A DNA stretch of 5,027 nucleotides from the NCBI GenBank assembly GCA_002477595.1, contig DLQN01000100.1, positions 1 to 5,027 of the forward strand, written 5' to 3'. This stretch comes from Roseivirga sp. UBA7431. GTDB lineage: Bacteria > Bacteroidota > Bacteroidia > Cytophagales > Cyclobacteriaceae. The notes beneath the pieces are model-generated. The model was not told the origin of the DNA, made no database searches, and saw only the letters and a program-made list of their open reading frames with translations. The translations under genes and the position numbers were made by a program. Below are positions 1 to 5,027 of the stretch, piece after piece (positions within the stretch are counted from its first letter, which is position 1; each line of letters begins with the position of its first letter).

Positions 1-240
1 CCTGATCCAGCTGTCTATGCGTTAGCATTATCAGAACTTTCTTTGACAAAAGAAGAAGTAATTGTAGTAGAGGATAGTGTAGCTGGCGTGACTGCAGCAA
101 AAGCAGCCGGTTTGAAGACAATTGGGTACTTAGGTGGAAGCCATATCAGAGATGGCCATGCCGATCAATTATTAAGGGCTGGGGTTGATATGTTAGTGCA
201 TAATCACACATCATTAAGCCATCAGCTTTTACAGCTATAA
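1..240 (+). CDS. HAD-superfamily hydrolase (phosphatase or phosphomutase type), C-terminal part
   Basis: The reading frame is open from the first base of the window and ends at TAA 238-240, giving the last 79 residues of a protein whose start lies upstream. The visible part opens with PDP, which matches the tail of HAD motif III (usually KPDP, with the Lys just outside the window). It continues to VVEDSVAG at visible residues 22-29, the HAD motif IV acidic pair (E24, D25) that binds Mg2+. The following AAKAAGLKTIGY and the GGSH..GHA segment resemble the subfamily IA group containing beta-phosphoglucomutase and YieH-like sugar-phosphate phosphatases. These are soluble cytoplasmic enzymes using an Asp nucleophile, which would lie in the missing N-terminal part. 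The substrate cannot be assigned from this fragment. An internal TTG at 43 is not the real start, because homology continues upstream of it. The gene is separated from uvrA by 118 bp. Confidence 0.9.
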   Translation, partial: PDPAVYALALSELSLTKEEVIVVEDSVAGVTAAKAAGLKTIGYLGGSHIRDGHADQLLRAGVDMLVHNHTSLSHQLLQL

Positions 241-358
241 TAGGCGAGCATATTCTGAAGCACAGGGTTAGATAAACTGATTCAATCTTTAAAGCTAGAG
301 TTGCATTTGCCCGCTGAAATCTAGACCTTTGTGGATTCTGCATTTTGCGGTCCAATTC

Positions 359-3220
359 ATGGAAAAACTCAAGGAAAACGCCAATATCGAACTTGCCCCA
401 ATTGACCTTACAGGTCATGAAAACATTGAAGTTTTCGGTGCAAGGGAGCATAACCTGAAAAACATTGATGCGGTAATCCCACGGAACAAATTGGTGGTCA
501 TTACGGGTATCTCTGGCTCCGGAAAATCCTCCCTAGCCTTTGACACTATCTATGCTGAAGGACAACGTAGGTACATGGAAAGTTTTTCGGCCTATGCCCG
601 TTCCTTTATTGGTGACATGGAGCGGCCTGATGTTGATAAGATCAACGGCCTAAGTCCCGTGATTTCCATTGAGCAGAAGACAACTTCTCGAAACCCTAGA
701 TCGACAGTTGGAACGCTAACAGAAATCTATGATTTCTTAAGGCTTCTTTTTGCCAGGACGGGTGTAGCTTACTCTTACCTGACAGGAAAGGCTATGATTC
801 GCCAGTCTGAAGATCAGATTGTAGATCACTTAATTCAAAACTTCGATCAAAAGAAACTGATTCTTTTGGCACCAGTAGTCAAAGGCCGTAAAGGTCATTA
901 CAGAGAGCTTTTTGTTCAGATTCGTAAAATGGGCTTTACCAAAGTTCGTGTTGATGGCGTAGTGATGGACATGGTGCCTAAAATGCAAGTCGATCGATAT
1001 AAGACACACGACATCGAGATTGTTGTCGATCGAATCATTGCCGATGCGGCCGATCGTTATCGCATTGCACAAAGCGTAAAAACAGCCCTTAATCACGGCA
1101 AAGGCATTATGATGGTGCGTGACGAGGACACGAACGTTCATCATTTCTCAAAGTACTTAATGGACCCAGAAACGGGTCTTTCATACGATGAGCCTGCCCC
1201 TAACAACTTCTCTTTCAACTCACCCTATGGAGCCTGCCAAACCTGTAATGGCCTAGGCCAAATTGAAGAGATCAGCAAGGAAAATGTTATTCCTAATAAG
1301 AAATTAAGCATGAGCCGTGGCGGAATTGCGCCACTCGGTGAATACCGTGACATCTGGATTTTCAAAAAGATTGAAGCCATCCTCAAGCGATACAAGATCA
1401 ACCTTACTACGCCTATAGAAAAGATCCCTGAGGAAGTAATGAACATCATTCTTTATGGAGATGAAGTTCCCGTGGCTGTTAGCTCCAAGAAGTACCCCGG
1501 CACAGAGTGGAGCACTAAGTTTGAAGGAATTATCAAATTTCTAGAGAAGCAAAAAGACGAAGGCACAGAGAAAACCAAGCGCTGGATCGAAGACTTTATG
1601 TCTGTTAAAACCTGTCCTACTTGTGATGGTGATCGCTTAAAAAAAGAGTCGCTTCATTTCAAAATTGCAGACACCAACATTGCTCAATTGGCAAGAATGG
1701 ATATCACGCAACTGAATAACTGGTTTGTGGGCGCTGAAGACAGAATGACGCACAGGCAAAAGCAGATTGCGCCTGAGGTTCTGAAAGAGATTAGAAAGCG
1801 TATTGGCTTCTTACTAGATGTAGGTTTGGACTATTTAACACTCAACCGCCCTTTGAGGACGCTTTCCGGTGGTGAGGCACAAAGAATTCGTCTGGCAACG
1901 CAAATAGGTACTCAACTTATAGGAGTACTCTACATCATGGATGAACCGAGCATCGGTCTTCACCAAAGAGATAATGTCAAGCTGATCAATGCCCTTAAGA
2001 ACCTTCGGGATATTGGGAACACCATCATCGTTGTAGAGCACGACAAAGACATGATGTTAGCCTCAGATCATATCATCGACATCGGCCCTGGCGCAGGTAG
2101 GCATGGGGGTCAAATAGTGGCTGCAGGTTCTCCAGAAGAGTTTCTCAGAAAAGGTGGTATGACCGCAGATTATCTCAAGGGTGAGAGAAGCATAGCCATT
2201 CCTGAAAAAAGACGAGAAGGCAACGGGAACCAACTTATACTAAAGGGCGCAGAAGGGAATAACCTTCAAAACGTTACCCTGAAATTACCTCTAGGCAAAA
2301 TGGTCTGTGTCACAGGCGTTTCGGGAAGTGGTAAGTCTACTTTAATTCACGATACCCTGTTTCCAATTCTAAATCAGTACTTTTTCAGGTCGAGAAAAAA
2401 CCCTTTGGCTTATAGGTCGATTGATGGTTTAAATCATATTGATAAAGTAATCGAGGTTGACCAATCCCCAATTGGTAGAACGCCTCGGTCGAACCCAGCG
2501 ACATACACAGGAGTATTCTCAGACATTAGGACTTTGTTCACAGAACTTCCTGAGGCTAAAATCAGGGGTTATAAAGCAGGGCGTTTCTCTTTCAATGTGA
2601 AAGGCGGACGTTGCGAAACTTGCGAAGGAGCTGGTATGAAGCTAATCGAGATGGACTTCTTACCGAACGTTCACGTGCCTTGTGAAAGCTGTAAAGGAAA
2701 ACGCTACAACCGTGAGACCTTGGAGGTTCGATTCAAAGGAAAATCAATCTCCGATGTACTCGACATGACTGTCGAACAAGCCGTTGAATTCTTTGAGCAC
2801 TTGCCGAAGATTTTAAGAAAAATTAAGACTTTGAACGATGTTGGTTTAGGCTATATCTCATTAGGCCAACATGCCACAACATTATCGGGAGGCGAAGCAC
2901 AACGTGTTAAGCTGGCCACAGAGCTTTCGAAGAAAGACACTGGACAAACCCTTTACATTCTTGATGAGCCTACTACAGGCCTCCACTTCAAAGACATTCA
3001 GCACCTGCTTGATGTATTGAATCGATTAGTCGATAAAGGAAACTCTGTATTGGTGATTGAACATAACTTAGACGTGATCAAAGTTTCTGATCACGTAATT
3101 GACTTAGGGCCTGAAGGAGGTAATGGTGGTGGAATGATCGTTGCGGAAGGAACACCAGAAAAAGTGGCAAAAAGCAAAAAGGGATATACTGCTAAGTTTT
3201 TGAAAGAGGAGCTTTCATAG
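359..3220 (+). CDS. uvrA: Excinuclease ABC subunit A (UvrA), nucleotide excision repair damage sensor
   Basis: This is a complete 953-residue UvrA, close to the family's usual length of about 940. UvrA dimers scan DNA for bulky lesions, load UvrB and are then released before UvrC cuts. It has two ABC ATPase halves. The first has Walker A GISGSGKS at 50-57, signature LSGGEAQR at 502-509, Walker B YIMDE at 525-529 and H-loop His561. The second has Walker A GVSGSGKS at 653-660, signature at 842-849, Walker B YILDE at 866-870 and His902. Cysteine pairs C293/C296 with C419/C422, and C752/C755 with C775/C778, fit the zinc modules of the two signature domains. The UvrB-binding and insertion domains lie roughly at 120-400. 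ATG 359 is preferred over the in-frame TTG 329, because the ten extra residues are hydrophobic and unlike the family. No Shine-Dalgarno motif precedes it. The CxxC pair of E. coli UvrA near residue 253 is not present here. No LexA-type operator was recognised upstream. Confidence 0.98.
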   Translation: MEKLKENANIELAPIDLTGHENIEVFGAREHNLKNIDAVIPRNKLVVITGISGSGKSSLAFDTIYAEGQRRYMESFSAYARSFIGDMERPDVDKINGLSPVISIEQKTTSRNPRSTVGTLTEIYDFLRLLFARTGVAYSYLTGKAMIRQSEDQIVDHLIQNFDQKKLILLAPVVKGRKGHYRELFVQIRKMGFTKVRVDGVVMDMVPKMQVDRYKTHDIEIVVDRIIADAADRYRIAQSVKTALNHGKGIMMVRDEDTNVHHFSKYLMDPETGLSYDEPAPNNFSFNSPYGACQTCNGLGQIEEISKENVIPNKKLSMSRGGIAPLGEYRDIWIFKKIEAILKRYKINLTTPIEKIPEEVMNIILYGDEVPVAVSSKKYPGTEWSTKFEGIIKFLEKQKDEGTEKTKRWIEDFMSVKTCPTCDGDRLKKESLHFKIADTNIAQLARMDITQLNNWFVGAEDRMTHRQKQIAPEVLKEIRKRIGFLLDVGLDYLTLNRPLRTLSGGEAQRIRLATQIGTQLIGVLYIMDEPSIGLHQRDNVKLINALKNLRDIGNTIIVVEHDKDMMLASDHIIDIGPGAGRHGGQIVAAGSPEEFLRKGGMTADYLKGERSIAIPEKRREGNGNQLILKGAEGNNLQNVTLKLPLGKMVCVTGVSGSGKSTLIHDTLFPILNQYFFRSRKNPLAYRSIDGLNHIDKVIEVDQSPIGRTPRSNPATYTGVFSDIRTLFTELPEAKIRGYKAGRFSFNVKGGRCETCEGAGMKLIEMDFLPNVHVPCESCKGKRYNRETLEVRFKGKSISDVLDMTVEQAVEFFEHLPKILRKIKTLNDVGLGYISLGQHATTLSGGEAQRVKLATELSKKDTGQTLYILDEPTTGLHFKDIQHLLDVLNRLVDKGNSVLVIEHNLDVIKVSDHVIDLGPEGGNGGGMIVAEGTPEKVAKSKKGYTAKFLKEELS

Positions 3221-3224
3221 GTAC

Positions 3225-3265
3225 AAAAAAAAGATGCTGCCGCTTTCGCGAACAGCACCTTCTTC
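3225..3265. terminator. Stem-loop after uvrA, terminator-like, possibly bidirectional
   Basis: The hairpin begins 14 bases after the uvrA stop if its first paired G-C arm is counted. TGCTG (3235-3239) pairs with CAGCA (3253-3257), and inside it CGC (3241-3243) pairs with GCG (3248-3250) around a TTTC loop. Outside an A-C mismatch, AAG (3231-3233) pairs with CTT (3259-3261). On the + strand the stem is followed only by a broken pyrimidine tract (CCTTCTTC). On the minus strand it is followed almost at once by TCTTTTTTTT, the classic intrinsic-terminator form. Its place right after uvrA suggests it ends uvrA transcription or stabilises the mRNA 3' end. Its stronger polarity faces transcripts coming the other way. 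No minus-strand gene was seen that would need it. Confidence 0.6.
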
Positions 3266-3434
3266 AACCAAAACATTAAAATCAATACACCTATCTCTCT
3301 CCTCAACAGCCTGTAACCTAACACCAGTTACTAACCTCCATTATCGATTCTAATTTCTTTCTATAATTTCTTTTGAAAGCTTACCCCTAGAACGGTAAGT
3401 GGCCTATCTCTATTATACGTGTTCTACGCTTTTA

Positions 3435-3461
3435 TTGGATTTTAACATTTATTAATATTTG
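3435..3461 (+). promoter_or_regulatory. Candidate Bacteroidota-type promoter for the NADH dehydrogenase gene
   Basis: TAATATTTG at 3453-3461 resembles the Bacteroidota -7 element TAnnTTTG but has one extra base between TA and TTTG. A TTG at 3435-3437 could serve as the -33 element, although the 15-bp gap is shorter than usual. The elements sit in the most AT-rich part of the intergenic region, about 70 bp before the start codon. The match is imperfect, so this is a tentative call. Confidence 0.3.
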
Positions 3462-3528
3462 GCATAATAGCTGCTCCAAACATCAACCTAACAAGCCGGA
3501 TCGCGTTACAACAAGCAGCCCATTGCCT

Positions 3529-4848
3529 ATGTCTACATTCCAACATTTACACCTAGAAATCCCTAAATGTGATAAGCCAAGAGTCGTAATAATCGGAGGG
3601 GGGTTTGCCGGGATTCAGGTAGCCAAATCCCTTCGACATGAGCCATATCAAATTGTATTACTAGATCGACACAACTACCATACTTTCCAGCCATTACTCT
3701 ATCAAGTGGCAACCGCTGGCCTTGAGCCAGACTCCATTGCTGGTGCGCTCAGGCAGCTCTTTGAAAACCATAAGGACTTTTATTTCCGGATGGCCCGTGT
3801 GACGGGAATTGACCTAGAGGATAAAAAAATTAAAACACTCGTTGGAGAGCTCGGTTATGACATGCTAATCATAGCGAACGGCTCTAAAACCAACTACTTT
3901 GGCGATAAAAAGATGTATGATAGAACCTTCCCAATGAAACAGGTTCCTCAAGCTTTAGACCTTCGAAGCCACATGCTCCAAAACTTTGAGCAGACAGTGA
4001 TGTCTCGAGAACCAGAAGAAAAAGATCGCTTGACAAACTTTGTGATCGTTGGAGGAGGACCGACAGGAGTAGAGGTCGCTGGAGCACTCGGTGAATTAAA
4101 GAAGCATGTACTACCGAAAGACTATCCAGACATCAATTTCGATATTATGAAACTTCATTTGGTAGATGGAGGTCCTCGCCTTTTAGCGGGCATGTCTGAA
4201 AAATCCAGTGCCAAAGCAATGCAATACCTTCAAGAGTTCGGTGTTGATGTGCGAATGAATACTCGGCTTGCAGATTATGACGGTAGAGATGTAACCTTAA
4301 CCGATGGTACTGTTATTCCTACTAAAACAGTGATTTGGGCTGCTGGTGTTACAGGAAATATTATCGATGGATTACCAAAGGAGACTGTAGAAAGAGGAAG
4401 AATTCTAGTCGATGAATTTAATCAGCTCATTGGCTATGACGATGTTTACGCCATTGGTGATATCGCCATGATGAAAACTGATGAAATGCCAAATGGCTTT
4501 CCGATGGTAGCACCCGTTGCCATGCAACAAGCCGAAAACTTAGGTAAAAACTTGAAGCGTAAGCTTCGAGGAAAGTCATACGTGGGCTTTAGGTATAAAG
4601 ACAAAGGGTCTATGGCCACCATTGGTAGAAATCGAGCGGTTGTCGACTTACCGAAATTTCATTTTGGCGGTTTCTTCGCCTGGTTGGTTTGGATGTTTGT
4701 CCATTTGATGTCTATTGTCGGTTTCCGTAACAGATTAGTCGTTCTAAGTAACTGGATATGGGGTTATATGACCTACGATCGAGGCACAAGATTGATCATC
4801 CGAACCTTCTTGAGAAACAATAAATACAAACCAGGAGATACTCTGTAA
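3529..4848 (+). CDS. Type II NADH:quinone oxidoreductase (NDH-2), NAD(P)/FAD-dependent
   Basis: This is a complete 439-residue single-subunit, non-proton-pumping NADH dehydrogenase that passes electrons from NADH through FAD to the quinone pool at the inner face of the cytoplasmic membrane. The FAD-binding Rossmann motif GGGFAG is at 23-28. The NADH-binding motif GGGPTG is at 175-180, followed by Glu182, which matches the conserved catalytic-site Glu of the family. Asp213 after the next strand would contact the NADH ribose. WAAGV (270-274) and YAIGD (307-311) are the later FAD-contact segments. APVAMQ at 328-333 occupies the quinone-site AQxAxQ position with Pro in place of the first Gln. A hydrophobic, Trp- and Phe-rich stretch at about 380-399 and the tail at 402-425 fit the C-terminal amphipathic membrane anchor. 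ATG 3529 is preferred to the TTG two codons earlier. No Shine-Dalgarno sequence precedes it. A more distant flavoprotein disulfide reductase role is unlikely, since no CxxxxC motif is seen. Confidence 0.95.
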   Translation: MSTFQHLHLEIPKCDKPRVVIIGGGFAGIQVAKSLRHEPYQIVLLDRHNYHTFQPLLYQVATAGLEPDSIAGALRQLFENHKDFYFRMARVTGIDLEDKKIKTLVGELGYDMLIIANGSKTNYFGDKKMYDRTFPMKQVPQALDLRSHMLQNFEQTVMSREPEEKDRLTNFVIVGGGPTGVEVAGALGELKKHVLPKDYPDINFDIMKLHLVDGGPRLLAGMSEKSSAKAMQYLQEFGVDVRMNTRLADYDGRDVTLTDGTVIPTKTVIWAAGVTGNIIDGLPKETVERGRILVDEFNQLIGYDDVYAIGDIAMMKTDEMPNGFPMVAPVAMQQAENLGKNLKRKLRGKSYVGFRYKDKGSMATIGRNRAVVDLPKFHFGGFFAWLVWMFVHLMSIVGFRNRLVVLSNWIWGYMTYDRGTRLIIRTFLRNNKYKPGDTL

Positions 4849-4853
4849 TCTCC
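4834..4853. repeat. Short inverted repeat spanning the NDH-2 stop codon
   Basis: GGAGAT (4834-4839) and ATCTCC (4848-4853) are perfect 6-bp complementary arms with an 8-base spacer. The stop codon 4846-4848 lies inside the element. There is no T-tract afterwards, so it is not a canonical intrinsic terminator. It could be a weak mRNA 3' end structure or chance. Confidence 0.35.
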
Positions 4854-4875
4854 ACAAATAGTCCCTAGTTACCTC

Positions 4876-4911
4876 TTGTGACAAAGCATACTTTATAATG
4901 CTTAAAGTTTG
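4876..4911 (+). promoter_or_regulatory. Candidate promoter and dyad upstream of the sensor kinase gene
   Basis: This AT-rich stretch lies 19-54 bp before the kinase start. TAAAGTTTG (4903-4911) resembles TAnnTTTG with one extra base, and TTG at 4876-4878 is a loosely spaced possible -33 element (24 bp between them). Between them AAGCAT (4884-4889) and ATGCTT (4898-4903) form a perfect 6-bp inverted repeat with an 8-base spacer. This could be an operator overlapping the promoter or a small hairpin. None of these matches is strong. Confidence 0.25.
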
Positions 4912-4929
4912 CTTATTTTCCATTCTGGA

Positions 4930-5027
4930 ATGAGGAAAAAGAGACTTTACTGGACACTTCAAGTATTAGGTTGGGGAATTTACTTTTTAGCCAACTTCAT
5001 CGCTATTTCTCTTGACCCTCAAGGTTT
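4930..5027 (+). CDS. Probable LytS/YehU-type sensor histidine kinase, N-terminal fragment
   Basis: The frame opens at ATG 4930 and runs off the window end after 32 codons. An in-frame stop lies upstream at 4903-4905, so the start is at or just before 4930 (a TTG at 4909 is the only other option seen). The fragment begins with the basic MRKKR, then YWTLQVLGWGIYFLANF, a Trp-rich first transmembrane segment. This basic-then-YW..QxxGWGxYF opening is typical of the N-terminus of Bacteroidota membrane histidine kinases of the LytS/YehU family, which usually pair with a LytTR response regulator encoded next door. The catalytic domains lie outside the window, so function rests on this N-terminal resemblance only. 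It starts 81 bp after the NDH-2 gene, with no Shine-Dalgarno motif. Confidence 0.6.
   Translation, partial: MRKKRLYWTLQVLGWGIYFLANFIAISLDPQG

Larger units (their letters stand above)
3221..3528. other. Intergenic region between uvrA and the NADH dehydrogenase gene
   Basis: This 308-bp stretch holds no convincing gene. The only + strand ATG frame of note (3234-3353, 39 codons) begins inside the hairpin and resembles nothing. The region starts with a run of eight A (3225-3232) that leads into a stem-loop. A pyrimidine-rich middle part follows (about 3260-3370), then a small dyad at 3380-3399, and an AT-rich block at about 3405-3470 that is the likeliest place for the promoter of the downstream gene. 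The last 60 bases are less AT-rich and contain AACAAGC twice, 20 bp apart (3490-3496 and 3510-3516). If the promoter lies near 3435-3461, the 5' leader would be roughly 60 nt. Confidence 0.7.

Noticed and set aside
329..358. Possible earlier TTG start for uvrA adding ten residues
   Set aside because: The extra residues are hydrophobic and unlike UvrA N-termini, there is no ribosome binding site, and ATG 359 gives a normal family length.
241..358. Promoter or terminator between the HAD gene and uvrA
   Set aside because: A distant CTAGA/TCTAG pair and a TTTG near 328 were seen, but no stable stem with a T-tract and no acceptable -7/-33 pair, so nothing is called.
991..1056. Three CGATCG palindromes at 991, 1027 and 1051 within uvrA
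   Set aside because: All are in the same codon register and encode repeated Asp-Arg (VDRY, VDRI, ADRY), so protein sequence and codon choice explain them; another copy occurs near 4777.
830..1144. A 104-codon minus-strand frame inside uvrA
   Set aside because: It lies wholly antisense to strongly conserved uvrA coding sequence and shows no recognisable domain.
3091..3324. A 77-codon minus-strand frame overlapping the uvrA end
   Set aside because: It runs through the minus-strand T-tract hairpin and mostly mirrors the uvrA coding sequence, so it is a shadow frame.
3234..3353. A 39-codon + strand frame after uvrA
   Set aside because: It starts inside the terminator-like hairpin, has low-complexity Ser/Thr-rich content and no recognisable motif or ribosome binding site.
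3523..3528. TTG start two codons before the NDH-2 ATG
   Set aside because: ATG 3529 is the simpler start, and nothing in the upstream bases favours TTG.

Overview
The window is an ordinary chromosomal segment, most likely from a member of the Bacteroidota and probably a marine-type Cytophagales-like bacterium. That placement rests on three things: the style of the UvrA protein, a LytS-type sensor kinase N-terminus of the kind common in that phylum, and the absence of Shine-Dalgarno sequences ahead of all three visible starts. GC content looks moderate to low. The genus cannot be named from the sequence alone.

Layout, all genes on the + strand: the last 79 codons of a HAD-superfamily phosphatase (1-240); a 118-bp gap; a complete uvrA for the damage-recognition ATPase of nucleotide excision repair (359-3220); a 308-bp gap holding a strong hairpin just after uvrA, an AT-rich candidate promoter region and a small dyad; a complete type II NADH dehydrogenase gene (3529-4848); an 81-bp gap; and the first 32 codons of a probable membrane sensor histidine kinase (4930 to the window end).

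The genes serve different pathways: sugar-phosphate or other small-molecule dephosphorylation, DNA repair, respiratory NADH oxidation and signal transduction. The gaps and the hairpin after uvrA suggest several separate transcription units rather than one operon. Both complete genes look intact and carry all their main catalytic motifs. I found no mobile element, CRISPR array, tRNA, rRNA, phage gene or unknown multi-gene system. The points worth a second look are small: a terminator-like hairpin whose T-tract faces the minus strand, a missing cysteine pair in UvrA, a variant quinone-site motif in the NADH dehydrogenase, and a few short inverted repeats between genes.
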